A stretch of DNA of 64,000 nucleotides, taken from NCBI RefSeq assembly GCF_002897035.1, contig NZ_BAUX01000011.1:62001-126000 (forward strand), written 5' to 3'. The notes under the pieces were generated by a model that was given only the letters and a program-made list of their open reading frames with translations, did no database searches and had not been told where the DNA came from. The stretch's first letter is position 1; each line of letters starts with the position of its first letter. Shown piece by piece: positions 1 to 8,329 of this stretch. This DNA comes from Methylopila sp. Yamaguchi (GTDB lineage: Bacteria > Pseudomonadota > Alphaproteobacteria > Rhizobiales > Methylopilaceae). The position numbers and the translations under genes are program-made.

Positions 1-322
1 GGTCGACGAAGCGGTCGCCCCGCGCGGCGGAGGCGAGACCGGCGACCGCGTTGCGAAGATCGTCGACGCGGGCGCCGACGTCGCCGCCGAGGCCCGCCGC
101 AAGCGTCTCGATCTCCCGCGCGACCCCCTTCACCTCCTCCGCGACCACCGCAAATCCGGTTTGGCCGGCATGGGCCGCCTCGATCTGGGCATTCAGCGCC
201 AGCAGCCGCATCCGCCGGGTGATGTTCTGGATCGCCGCGATGTTGGAGCGGGCGGCCTCCTTCAAGCTTTCCGCCGCCTGATCCACCACGATTCCCAAGG
301 ATTGCCCCGCCTGCGTAGCCAT
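1..322 (-). CDS. Methyl-accepting chemotaxis protein, partial (3' end beyond the window)
   Basis: The reading frame starts with an ATG at 322 and runs off the left edge. The first 107 residues contain the hairpin-tip signature of chemoreceptor cytoplasmic domains: RRMRLLALNAQIEAAHAG followed by FAVVAEEVKGVARE. This is the part that contacts CheA and CheW. No transmembrane segment or ligand domain precedes it, so the protein starts almost directly in the signalling domain, as in short soluble receptors. A GGGGAAG ribosome site lies just upstream. The family call is firm. Full length and ligand cannot be seen. Confidence 0.8.
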   Translation of the reverse strand, partial: MATQAGQSLGIVVDQAAESLKEAARSNIAAIQNITRRMRLLALNAQIEAAHAGQTGFAVVAEEVKGVAREIETLAAGLGGDVGARVDDLRNAVAGLASAARGDRFVD

Positions 323-512
323 AGCGCCAAGCTTCCCCGACTAAGTACAAACACTGAGCCGAATGAGGGGATTGCGGGGGTTAGCTGGGAGTTAATTGCG
401 CCGAGGCCTCGTGCGGCGACACCTGCGGCAAAAACGACCCTGAATTAATTTTAGGCAGATTCGCTGGTCCGACGTGAGCGCCGCTCCGTCCAACCTGCGC
501 CGCCCCTGTTCC

Positions 513-1442
513 TTACGCCGTGAACCAGTAACGCGTGAGGTGGAAGAACATCGGCGCGGCGAAGATGATCGAATCCACGCGGTCCAGCACGCCGCCATGG
601 CCGGCGATGACGTAGCCCCAGTCCTTGGCGCCGAGGTCGCGCTTCACAGCGGACAGGACGAAGCCGCCGAAGAAGCCGGCGACAACGATGACGAGGCTCA
701 TCCCAGCGGCCTGCAGCGGCGAAAACGGGGTGAGTCCGTGGAGCGCAACACCGATCAGGACCGCCGTCACCCAGCCGCCGAGCAGGCCTTCGACCGTCTT
801 CGACGGGCTGACGTTGGGCGAGAACCGTGTGCGGCCCATCAGCTTGCCGAAAACGTACTGGGCGACGTCGGAGAGCTGGGCCACCACGACGAGGTAGAGC
901 ACCAGCATCGCCGGGTCGGTCCCGGTGTCGAGCATCATCAGCGCCGGGGCGTGGCTGAGCATGTAGACGGTGAGCATCAGCCCCCACTGCACCTTGGCCT
1001 GCCGCGCGAGGAAGTCGGTGACGTCGCCCGCGAGGGTCGATATCGCGGGCAGGATCAGGAAGGCGTAGACCGGGATGAACACGGCGAAGAGGCCGTACCA
1101 GCCGGTCCCGAGCAGCAGGTAGTGGATCGGCAACGCCACGAAGAACGACAGGAACAGCGCGCGGTGGTCGCCGGCGCGCGACGGCGCGAGCGACCAGAAC
1201 TCCCGCAGCGCCATGAACGACAGGCCGGCGAACAGCAGCGTGGTCGCGGCAGGTCCGAGCGCCAGCGCGCCGCCGAAGACGATCGCCATCACCCACCACG
1301 AGCGGGTGCGGGCGTTGAGGTTCTGGATGGTGGCGCGGCCCTCCGGCGTCGTCGCCCGCCGCTCCAGCGCGCGGCCGACGATGGTGGCGGCGGCGAGGAT
1401 CGCGATCACGCCGACGAGCACCCAGCCGAAGGCCGCGCTCAC
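513..1442 (-). CDS. cdsA: Phosphatidate cytidylyltransferase
   Basis: A 309-residue polytopic membrane protein that would make CDP-diacylglycerol from phosphatidic acid and CTP. About eight hydrophobic segments are visible. The family signature lies near the C-terminus (S264-D290): SAVKRDLGAKDWG, then GHGGVLDRVD, with the expected KRD, KD and DR.D residues. The GTG start overlaps the stop of the upstream acyltransferase (GTGA), so the two are translationally coupled. It is the last gene of a three-gene phospholipid operon. It may be a second CdsA serving a dedicated headgroup pathway rather than the housekeeping copy, which usually lies near uppS and dxr. Confidence 0.9.
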   Translation of the reverse strand: MSAAFGWVLVGVIAILAAATIVGRALERRATTPEGRATIQNLNARTRSWWVMAIVFGGALALGPAATTLLFAGLSFMALREFWSLAPSRAGDHRALFLSFFVALPIHYLLLGTGWYGLFAVFIPVYAFLILPAISTLAGDVTDFLARQAKVQWGLMLTVYMLSHAPALMMLDTGTDPAMLVLYLVVVAQLSDVAQYVFGKLMGRTRFSPNVSPSKTVEGLLGGWVTAVLIGVALHGLTPFSPLQAAGMSLVIVVAGFFGGFVLSAVKRDLGAKDWGYVIAGHGGVLDRVDSIIFAAPMFFHLTRYWFTA

Positions 1443-2071
1443 GCGGGAGCTCCCTTGCGGCGCGGCGCAAGGCTTTCGACCGCCGCGCGGGCGCGGGCGA
1501 GAAACTCGGCCTTGGGCTCGCCCGGCACGGCTGTCAGCGGCGGACCGAACCGGGCGGTGCAGGTGAGCGGCACGATCAGGAATGAGCCCTTCGGCATGAC
1601 GCGGGCCAGATTGTCGAGATGCACGGGGATCAGCTCGGCCTCCGGATGCCGCTCCGCCAGGCGATGCAGCCCGCTCTTGAACGCCGCGACCTCCTCGCCG
1701 GCGCCGCGCGTGCCCTCGGGGAAGATCAGCACCGACTCCCGACGGGCGAGCGCCTCGTCCACAGGGGCGAGCGGATCGCCCTCGCCGCGGCCGTCGCGGT
1801 CGATGAGCACGGCGCGCAGGCACTTTTCGGCGATGAAGCGCTTGAGCGCCGAGCCGCCCCAGTAGTCGCGCGCCGCCACCGGCCGGGTCCGCCGGCGCAG
1901 CTCCGGCGGCAGCGCGGAGATGACCGCGAGCGTGTCGAAGTGGCTCGTGTGGTTGGCGAAATAGATCCGCGAGCGGGGCTCGGGCGCCGTGCCCACCCAT
2001 TCGCCGCGCGCGCCCACAAGGATGCGCACGAGCACGATCAGGATCTGGCGGGCGAGAGCGGCGGCGCTCAT
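1439..2071 (-). CDS. 1-acyl-sn-glycerol-3-phosphate acyltransferase (PlsC family)
   Basis: A 210-residue membrane-associated acyltransferase. The catalytic HX4D motif is at residues 41-46 (NHTSHFD) and the substrate-binding FPEGTR motif is at 117-122. The family acylates lysophosphatidic acid to phosphatidic acid, the substrate of the next gene (cdsA). The ATG start overlaps the stop of the upstream CDP-alcohol phosphatidyltransferase as ATGA, and the end overlaps the cdsA start. Size and motifs are typical. The exact acceptor lipid is inferred from family and context. Confidence 0.88.
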   Translation of the reverse strand: MSAAALARQILIVLVRILVGARGEWVGTAPEPRSRIYFANHTSHFDTLAVISALPPELRRRTRPVAARDYWGGSALKRFIAEKCLRAVLIDRDGRGEGDPLAPVDEALARRESVLIFPEGTRGAGEEVAAFKSGLHRLAERHPEAELIPVHLDNLARVMPKGSFLIVPLTCTARFGPPLTAVPGEPKAEFLARARAAVESLAPRRKGAPA

Positions 2072-2712
2072 TGCGCGCGGAGCTTCGCGGCGATGGCCGC
2101 GGTGCGCGTCACGCAGGTGACAAGGCCGCCCGCGGCGATGAGCGCCACCGCGACCAGCAGCGACCAGCGCGTGTCGCTGAACGTCCACTCCACGCTCTGC
2201 GCGACCAGCGCCGCCGTCAGCGCCGCCATGCGCCGCTGCTTCGCCATGACGCCGGAAAAGTCCTGCGGCAGTCCCAACGATCCGCCGAAGACGCGGACAT
2301 AGGCGGTGATGGCGGCGGCCAGCGCCGCCGCCCAACCGAGCCAGGGGTGGCCCGCGGCGTAGCCGAGGGGCACGAGCAGGAGCGTGTCGGCGATGCGATC
2401 GGGAAACTCGTTGTAGATCGCGCCCACGGCCGATTTCTTGCCGCCCTCGACCGCGACCATGCCGTCGAGCAGATTGCACACCAGCCGGAGTTGGACGCAG
2501 GCCGCAGCCGCGAGCCAGGCGAGCGGCGTGTGGCCGGCGGCGATCAGCGCGCAGCCGAGGCCCGCGAACAGGACGGAAGCGACGGAAATCTGGTTGGGCG
2601 TGACGTCGGTGCTGGCGAGGCCGCTGGCCAGCCGTATCGCCCAGCCCGACGAGCGGCTCGCGATCGGCCGACGCGCCGGCCCCTCGCCTGTGTCTAACGC
2701 CCCGGGCTGCAC
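2068..2712 (-). CDS. CDP-alcohol phosphatidyltransferase family protein (divergent active site)
   Basis: A 214-residue membrane protein of the CDP-alcohol phosphotransferase family, first gene of the operon with plsC and cdsA. The active-site region is residues 80-109 (NLLDGMVAVEG, then NEFPDRIAD). Against the usual D-x2-D-G-x2-A-R-x8/9-G-x3-D-x3-D pattern, the first Asp is Asn80, the Arg position is Val, and the Gly before the third Asp is Asn. D83, G84, D105 and D109 are kept. TPNQIS at 38-43 is the usual N-terminal motif. The alcohol substrate cannot be told from sequence. Confidence 0.82.
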   Translation of the reverse strand: MQPGALDTGEGPARRPIASRSSGWAIRLASGLASTDVTPNQISVASVLFAGLGCALIAAGHTPLAWLAAAACVQLRLVCNLLDGMVAVEGGKKSAVGAIYNEFPDRIADTLLLVPLGYAAGHPWLGWAAALAAAITAYVRVFGGSLGLPQDFSGVMAKQRRMAALTAALVAQSVEWTFSDTRWSLLVAVALIAAGGLVTCVTRTAAIAAKLRAQ

Positions 2713-2884
2713 CCGATCGTCCCCCGCCGAAAAGCCGGCCTCCCCGCGAGGCCTCGGTGCGAGTTACACCAAATCAGGCGCAGGCTGTCGACCTTTCGCC
2801 GGAACGGCTCGGCGCCGCGGCCGGGAACACGTCCGGCGCTCGCGTCCGCCTGACTCGCGACACAGGAGCGGATAGAGTGGGCGG

Positions 2885-3700
2885 ATGGATCCCCGCCCTC
2901 CCCTCGCCGCCCACGACGCCCAGGCGCTGCTCGACTGGTACGTCGCCATGGGCGTCGACGCCGCGCTGGAGGATGTCGGGCAGGATCGGTTTGCGGAGAG
3001 CGCCGCGAGGCTGCGGCCGCCGCCGGCCGCGGAGCCCCTCCCCGCCCAGCCCGCCGCGCGGACGCCCGCTTCGGCGGCGGCGCTGGCCGCGGCGCCCGAC
3101 GAGACCGCCGCCGCGGCGCGACAGGCTGCGGCCAGCGCCGCGACGCTCGACGACCTGCGCGCGATCCTCGAGGGCTTCGACGGCTGCGCGCTGAAAGCGA
3201 CCGCGAGCCGGACCGTGTTCGCGGACGGGACGCCGGGCGCCCGGCTGATGCTGGTGGGCGAGGCGCCGGGCCGGGAGGAGGACCTGTCGGGCCTACCCTT
3301 CGTCGGCCGCTCCGGCCAGTTGCTGGACCGCATGCTGGCCGCAATCGGGCTGGAGCGCTCGGAGGTCTACATCGCGAACGTCATCCCGTGGCGCCCCCCC
3401 GGCAACCGCACGCCGACGCCGCAGGAGACGGAGACCTGCCTGCCCTTCATCCGGCGGCAGATCGAGCTGGCGCAGCCCGAGGTGCTCGTGGCCCTCGGCG
3501 GCGCCGCGGCGCAGAGCCTCTTCCGCGCGAAGGACGGCATCCTGAAACTGCGCGGCAAATGGCTCGACTACGACGCCGGAGAGCGCCGGATCCGGGCCAT
3601 GGCGACGCTTCACCCGGCTTATCTCCTGCGCAGCCCCGGGCAGAAGAAGTTCGCCTGGCGCGACCTCAAGGCGATCCGCCGCGTGCTCGACGGCGGCTGA
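2885..3700 (+). CDS. Uracil-DNA glycosylase, family 4-like
   Basis: 271 residues: an Ala/Pro-rich N-terminal stretch (about 1-90), then the glycosylase domain. The uracil-binding motif GEAPGREED is at 125-133, FVGRSGQLLDRM at 139-150, NVIPWRPPGNRTPTP at 165-179, and the C-terminal LHPAYLLRS motif with His243. It excises uracil from DNA in base-excision repair. Of the four iron-sulfur cysteines of family 4 enzymes, C101 and C185 are present, while the first-pair partner and the VxxC position (here Trp169) are not. The cluster is therefore probably absent or altered, as in other alphaproteobacterial relatives. It is transcribed divergently from the lipid operon and converges with tctA. Confidence 0.87.
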   Translation: MDPRPPLAAHDAQALLDWYVAMGVDAALEDVGQDRFAESAARLRPPPAAEPLPAQPAARTPASAAALAAAPDETAAAARQAAASAATLDDLRAILEGFDGCALKATASRTVFADGTPGARLMLVGEAPGREEDLSGLPFVGRSGQLLDRMLAAIGLERSEVYIANVIPWRPPGNRTPTPQETETCLPFIRRQIELAQPEVLVALGGAAAQSLFRAKDGILKLRGKWLDYDAGERRIRAMATLHPAYLLRSPGQKKFAWRDLKAIRRVLDGG

Positions 3701-3719
3701 CACGAAGGCCCAGCCGGCG

Positions 3720-5219
3720 TCACGCCGCGGCCGGCGCGCTCCGCGCTCGCCGCACGAGCCGGATCAGCGGCGGCGCGAACCAGATCGCAAGCGTCGCGAT
3801 CCCGCAGGCGGCGGCGATCGGGCGCTCGAAGAAGGCGAGGAACGAGCCTTCGGACTTGATCATCGAGGTGACGAAATTCTCCTCAAGCATCGGCCCGAGC
3901 ACGATGCCGAGGATGCACGGCGCAATCGGGATGTCGTTCTCCTCCATGATGAAGCCGAGCACGCCGAAGCCGAGCATCAGCACCACGCCATAGGCGGCGT
4001 TGTTGGTAGCGAAGGCGCCGACGATGCAAAACGCCAGGATCGCAGGCATCAGCAGGTTGCGCGGCACCCTGAGGATCTGCTTGGCAGCTTTGATCGCCGC
4101 CCAGCCTAGCGGGATCATCGCCACATTCGCCAGGATGAAAATGATGAACACCGCGTAGATCATCTGCGGGTTGTTGATGAAGATCGTCGGGCCGGGGTTC
4201 AGGCCCTTTATGTAGAGCACGCCGATCACCACCGCCGTGATCGAGTCGCCGGGGATCCCGAAGACCAGCGCCGGCACCCAAGCCCCGGCGAGCGCGGCGT
4301 TGTTCGCCGAGGTGCTCTCGATGATGCCCTCGACATGGCCGGTCCCGAACTTCTCCGGAGTTTTCGAGAATTTGCGGGAGGTCGCGTAGGACACCCAGGC
4401 GGCGATGTCCGCGCCGGCTCCCGGCAAGGCGCCGATCGCGGTCCCCATCACGTTGCCGCGAAGCTGCTGCGGCCAGTACTTGACGAACATCCGACCCCAG
4501 CCGGTGAAAAGGTTCCCCACGGCGGCCTGCGGCGCCGACCAGCCGGCCGTGCCGTGAACCATGACGCGCAGCACTTCCGACACCGCGAACAGGCCGATCA
4601 TCGCCGGGATGAAGTCGACGCCACCCATCAGGTCGACGCTGCCGAAGGTGAAGCGCGGCACGCCGGCGGGGTTGTTGAGCCCGACGGTCGCGATCAGCAG
4701 GCCGAGGAACAACGAGACCAGCCCCTTGGTGGCGGAGCCCGATCCTATGAACACCGCGCAGGTGAGGCCGAGCAGAGCGAGCCAGAAATACTCGAAGGAC
4801 GAGAACTTGAGCGCGACTTCGGCCAGCATCGGCGCGCCAATGATCAGCACCGCTGTGCCGAACAGGCCGCCAAGCGCGGAGAAGAACAGGTTGGCCCCGA
4901 GCGCGATCTCGCCCTCGCCCTTGCGGGTCATGGCGTAGGCCTCGGAGGTGTAGGCGGCGGAGGCTGGGGTTCCGGGAATGCGCAGCAGCGTGCCGGGGAT
5001 GTCGCCGGCGAAGATCGCCATGGCCGAGCACGAGATCATCGCGCCAACCGCTGTGATCGGATCCATGAAGAACGTCACCGGCACCAGCAGCGCGATCGCC
5101 ATGGTGGCGGTGAGCCCCGGTATCGCCCCCACGAACAGGCCGAAGGCGGCGGCGAGGCCGATGACCAGCAGGACATGCCCTTGAAACACGAGCCCGAAGG
5201 CGGCTTCGATCGCCTGCAT
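3720..5219 (-). CDS. tctA: Tripartite tricarboxylate transporter, large permease TctA
   Basis: A 499-residue, highly hydrophobic permease with about 11-12 membrane helices and the TctA hallmark GxxPGLTATMAIALLVP near the N-terminus (GAIPGLTATM) and again GALPGAGADIAAW in the second half. It is the main channel subunit of a TTT (Bug-type) importer for carboxylates. The ATG at 5219 was chosen because it gives normal family length and follows tctB with a 12-base gap. It is the last gene of tctC-tctB-tctA. The imported acid is not predictable. Confidence 0.93.
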   Translation of the reverse strand: MQAIEAAFGLVFQGHVLLVIGLAAAFGLFVGAIPGLTATMAIALLVPVTFFMDPITAVGAMISCSAMAIFAGDIPGTLLRIPGTPASAAYTSEAYAMTRKGEGEIALGANLFFSALGGLFGTAVLIIGAPMLAEVALKFSSFEYFWLALLGLTCAVFIGSGSATKGLVSLFLGLLIATVGLNNPAGVPRFTFGSVDLMGGVDFIPAMIGLFAVSEVLRVMVHGTAGWSAPQAAVGNLFTGWGRMFVKYWPQQLRGNVMGTAIGALPGAGADIAAWVSYATSRKFSKTPEKFGTGHVEGIIESTSANNAALAGAWVPALVFGIPGDSITAVVIGVLYIKGLNPGPTIFINNPQMIYAVFIIFILANVAMIPLGWAAIKAAKQILRVPRNLLMPAILAFCIVGAFATNNAAYGVVLMLGFGVLGFIMEENDIPIAPCILGIVLGPMLEENFVTSMIKSEGSFLAFFERPIAAACGIATLAIWFAPPLIRLVRRARSAPAAA

Positions 5220-5230
5220 CGCGGGTCTCC

Positions 5231-5710
5231 CTAGAACGGCAGCAGGACGCCGCGCGGCAGCGGCACCCTGAGCAGCAGCGTGAAGGCCTGGTGGATCACC
5301 ACGGCGGTGGCGACGCCGACGACCAGCGCCACCCAGGGTTTGGCGTCGAGCAGGAGACAGCAGCCGGTCACCACCGCCGCCATGGCGAGGAGGAAGCCGA
5401 GGACCGGCGCGAACAGCACGTAGCCGGCCACCAGCGCGAGGCAGGCTGCGAGGTTGAACCAGGCGCGGCCGCTGCGGCACCAGTCGCCGCGCGTCTCGCC
5501 GGGCTGGGGCGGCTCCGCGACGCGGCGGCGCCGCACGCCGTCGAAGACGAGCTTCAGCCCGCAGCCCGCCAGAAACACGGCGACCACCGTCGGGAACACC
5601 GAGGCGCCGTACTGCTGGCCGGGGATCGCTGGAAAGGCGCGGGCGGCGTAGGTCGTCGCCGCCCCCAGCCCGACGAGGGCGGCCCCGATGATGGCGTCGT
5701 TCACACGCAT
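5231..5710 (-). CDS. tctB: Tripartite tricarboxylate transporter, small permease TctB
   Basis: 159 residues with four predicted membrane helices (roughly 7-25, 38-58, 85-105 and 110-150, the last region split in two), the usual size and topology for TctB. It lies between tctC (34-base gap) and tctA (12-base gap) on the same strand. It forms the membrane complex with TctA. Sequence conservation in this family is low, so the call rests on topology and position as much as on residues. Confidence 0.88.
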   Translation of the reverse strand: MRVNDAIIGAALVGLGAATTYAARAFPAIPGQQYGASVFPTVVAVFLAGCGLKLVFDGVRRRRVAEPPQPGETRGDWCRSGRAWFNLAACLALVAGYVLFAPVLGFLLAMAAVVTGCCLLLDAKPWVALVVGVATAVVIHQAFTLLLRVPLPRGVLLPF

Positions 5711-5744
5711 GCGGCTCTCTTCTCGACCGGCGTGGCGGGAGCGC

Positions 5745-6722
5745 TCAGCGCGCGAGGCCGACCTTCTTCATGACCGCCCCGAGTTCGGCGTCGCCCTTCG
5801 CCATGAACGCGCCGAACTCCGGCCCTTCGGCCCAGACCGCGCCGAACCCCCGGCTGCTCATGAAGTCCGTGTATTCCTTGGACTCGTAGACCTTCTTCAG
5901 CGCCGGGATCAGAACCTTCTGCACGTCCTCCGGCAGGCCCTTGGGCGCGACGATGCCGCGCCAGGCCCCCATCTCCCACACCACCCCCACGGTCTCCTTC
6001 AACGTCGGCACGTTCGGGAAGGCGGCGTTGCGTTCCGCTCCCATCACCGCGAGGCTCTTTACGCGCCCGGCGTCGATCAGCGACCGCGCCTCGGGGATCG
6101 AGCAGGGGACAATCTGCACCCCGCCCGCCACCAGATCCTGCAGGCCCGGCGCCGCGCCGTTCGAGGGCACCCACGGCACCGATTGAGGATCGATCTTTAG
6201 TTCGGACAGCATGGCGGCCATGGCGAGATGCCAGATGCCGCCCTGCCCCGTGCCGGACGCCTTCAGCTTGCCAGGATTGGCCTTGATCGCCTCGATCAGC
6301 GCCTTGATGTCCTGGTGAGGCGAGTTCGACGCCACCTGCACCGCCGCGATGTCGTGGTTCATCAGGGCGAGCGGGGTGAAGTCGGCCGGGGTCAGAGGGG
6401 TCAGCCCCTGCCAGTGCATCATCCCGATCTCGACCGTCGCGATGCCGATGGTGTAGCCGTCCGGAGCGGCGCTCGCGATCGCGGTGTGGCCCACGACGCC
6501 GGAGCCGCCGGTGCGGTTCACCACGCTGACCGGCTGGCCGAGTTCCTTCTCCAGCAGCGAGCCCACGATCCGGGCGACGGCGTCGGTTCCACCTCCCGCG
6601 CCCCAGGGGACCAGCAGCTGGATTGGGCGGTCGGGATAGGCGGCCCGCGCCGGCGCGGCGAACGGCAGCGTGGCCGCGAGCGCAAGGCCGGCGACGAGAG
6701 TCCTCAGCAGCTGGCGACGCAT
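5745..6722 (-). CDS. tctC: Tripartite tricarboxylate transporter substrate-binding protein (Bug family)
   Basis: 325 residues with an N-terminal Sec signal peptide (MRRQLLRTL, hydrophobic core, ARA-A cleavage near residue 27) and a periplasmic binding domain beginning YPDRPIQLLVPWGAGGGTDAVAR, the Bug-family start. GQGGIWHLA and WRGIVAPKGLP are further family motifs. It captures a carboxylate in the periplasm and hands it to TctAB. It is the first gene of the transporter operon, with 187 bases before it that separate it from cydB and probably hold its promoter. No regulator (TctDE) lies nearby. Confidence 0.93.
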   Translation of the reverse strand: MRRQLLRTLVAGLALAATLPFAAPARAAYPDRPIQLLVPWGAGGGTDAVARIVGSLLEKELGQPVSVVNRTGGSGVVGHTAIASAAPDGYTIGIATVEIGMMHWQGLTPLTPADFTPLALMNHDIAAVQVASNSPHQDIKALIEAIKANPGKLKASGTGQGGIWHLAMAAMLSELKIDPQSVPWVPSNGAAPGLQDLVAGGVQIVPCSIPEARSLIDAGRVKSLAVMGAERNAAFPNVPTLKETVGVVWEMGAWRGIVAPKGLPEDVQKVLIPALKKVYESKEYTDFMSSRGFGAVWAEGPEFGAFMAKGDAELGAVMKKVGLAR

Positions 6723-6909
6723 GGTCGGCCCTCCTCCTACGGCGCGTTTCGATCCCATTGGGCTCGCCGTTTGCGACGATGCCCGCCGCCCGGCGAGGCC
6801 GGCGCGGCTTTTGTAAGATGCGAACGGTAGGGAGCGGGCTCCGTCCCTGTCAATCAAATGTTCGATGGCCGAGCAGTTGATTCAGGCGACCAGCGCCGCG
6901 GGGGCGCAA

Positions 6910-7929
6910 TCAGTGATACCCCTCGCCCTCGCGGACTTTGCCGCGGAACAGCCAGTACACGAACACGGTGTAGCCGATGATGATCGGGAAAAGCACGATG
7001 GTGCCGGCCCCGAGGAATATCTGCGAGGCCGGCGCCGCTGCCGCGTCCCAGAAGGTGATGGTCGGCGGCACCAGATAGGGCCAGGTCGAGATCGCGAGGC
7101 CGACGAAGCCGAGCAGGAACAGCGCGATCGACCCCAGAAACGGCAGGATTTCGCGCCCAGCCTCCAGCCCGCGCCACACTCCGAAAGCGACAAGCGCGGT
7201 CAGCACGGGCGCAGGCCACAGATAGAGAATGTTGGGCAGCGAGAACCAGCGGTCCCAGATCCGGTCGATCGCGAGCGGCGTCCAGAGGCTGACGAGCGCC
7301 ATCGCCCCCAGCATCGCGACCAGCAGGCCGGGCGCCTGCGCGCGGGAGCGGCGGGCGACCTCGCCGTCGGTCTTCATGTTGAGCCAGGTCGCGCCGAGCA
7401 GCGCGTAGCCCAGCACCACGCCGACGCCGCAGACCAGCGAGAACGGCGTCAGCCAATCGAGCGGGCCGCCGGCGAACTGCAGCCCGTTCGTCGGGGTCGG
7501 CCGCACGTCGATCCCCTGCAGCAGGCCGCCGAGGATCAGGCCCTGGCAGAAGGCCGCCACGATCGAGCCGCCGGCGAAGGCGACGTTCCAGACGCCCTTG
7601 TTGGGCTTCGCCACCCAACGAAATTCAAAGGACACGCCGCGGAAGATCAGCGCCAGCAGCATGACGATGACCGGCAGGTAGAGCGCCGGCATGATCACCG
7701 CGTAGGCTTTGGGGAACGCCACCCACAGGCCGCCGCCGCCCAGCACCAGCCAGGTCTCGTTGCCGTCCCAGAACGGCGCGACCGTGTTCATCATCTGGTC
7801 GCGCTCGTGTTCGGTCTTCGTGAACGGGAACAGGATCCCGATGCCGAGGTCGAACCCGTCGAGCACAACGTACATCGCGACGGCGCCGCCGATGATCAGC
7901 CCCCAGGCGAGCGGCAGATACCATTCCAT
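6910..7929 (-). CDS. cydB: Cytochrome bd-type quinol oxidase subunit II
   Basis: 339 residues, about eight to nine membrane helices. The N-terminal MEWYLPLAWGLIIGGAV...LDGFDLGIG is diagnostic of CydB/CioB, as is FWDGNETWLVLGGGGLWVAFP. With CydA it forms a cytoplasmic-membrane terminal oxidase that reduces oxygen with quinol electrons. It lies downstream of cydA but is separated from it by a 117-residue gene. No cydX or cydDC is seen nearby. Confidence 0.94.
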   Translation of the reverse strand: MEWYLPLAWGLIIGGAVAMYVVLDGFDLGIGILFPFTKTEHERDQMMNTVAPFWDGNETWLVLGGGGLWVAFPKAYAVIMPALYLPVIVMLLALIFRGVSFEFRWVAKPNKGVWNVAFAGGSIVAAFCQGLILGGLLQGIDVRPTPTNGLQFAGGPLDWLTPFSLVCGVGVVLGYALLGATWLNMKTDGEVARRSRAQAPGLLVAMLGAMALVSLWTPLAIDRIWDRWFSLPNILYLWPAPVLTALVAFGVWRGLEAGREILPFLGSIALFLLGFVGLAISTWPYLVPPTITFWDAAAAPASQIFLGAGTIVLFPIIIGYTVFVYWLFRGKVREGEGYH

Positions 7930-7975
7930 GGACGTGACGCTCCCTCAGCTTCTCGCACGCCAGCGGCGCAGCAAT

Positions 7976-8329
7976 TCATGGAAAGGACTGGACGACTGTA
8001 ATTTCGCCAACGATCGACGCGTTGAACGCCGGCAACTCTTCCGCCGGTATCCAGTACTCAAGATGATCGCGACCGCCGGCCTCCTGCGGCGCATAGGTTC
8101 GGAGAAAATCCTCGCGAACCTCGAAGCGAGTGACGTAGCCCGCACCGCTGGCGGGGACGTTCCAGTCCCGCGCGATCTTCGCTGCGTACTCCTCGGTCAG
8201 CACCGGATAGAAGATTGGCTGATCCGGCAGCCGAGGCGGAAAGGCGCGGGACCCCGCCGCGCGTATGAGGGCGAGTTCCTCCGGTCCAACGGGTCGCCAC
8301 AGAGTCACTGTGCGTGGCGCGTCGCTCAC
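7976..8329 (-). CDS. Conserved small protein of unknown function between cydA and cydB
   Basis: 117 residues, soluble, no signal peptide. It starts with GTG overlapping the cydA stop (GTGA) and ends 46 bases before cydB, so it belongs to the oxidase operon. Sequence features are VTLWRPVGPEELALI, AFPPRLPDQPIFYPVL, and HLEYWIPAEELPAFN near the C-terminus. It resembles small conserved proteobacterial proteins that databases sometimes label ADP-ribosylation/crystallin J1, but no ADP-ribosylglycohydrolase motif is present and that label looks unreliable. No function is assigned here. Presence of the gene is well supported by coupling and codon use. Confidence 0.8.
   Translation of the reverse strand: MSDAPRTVTLWRPVGPEELALIRAAGSRAFPPRLPDQPIFYPVLTEEYAAKIARDWNVPASGAGYVTRFEVREDFLRTYAPQEAGGRDHLEYWIPAEELPAFNASIVGEITVVQSFP

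Noticed and set aside
474-1865. Long plus-strand open frame opposite cdsA and plsC
   Set aside because: It is antisense to two motif-bearing genes and encodes an Arg/His/Asp-rich sequence of the kind that high-GC DNA produces in the opposite frame.
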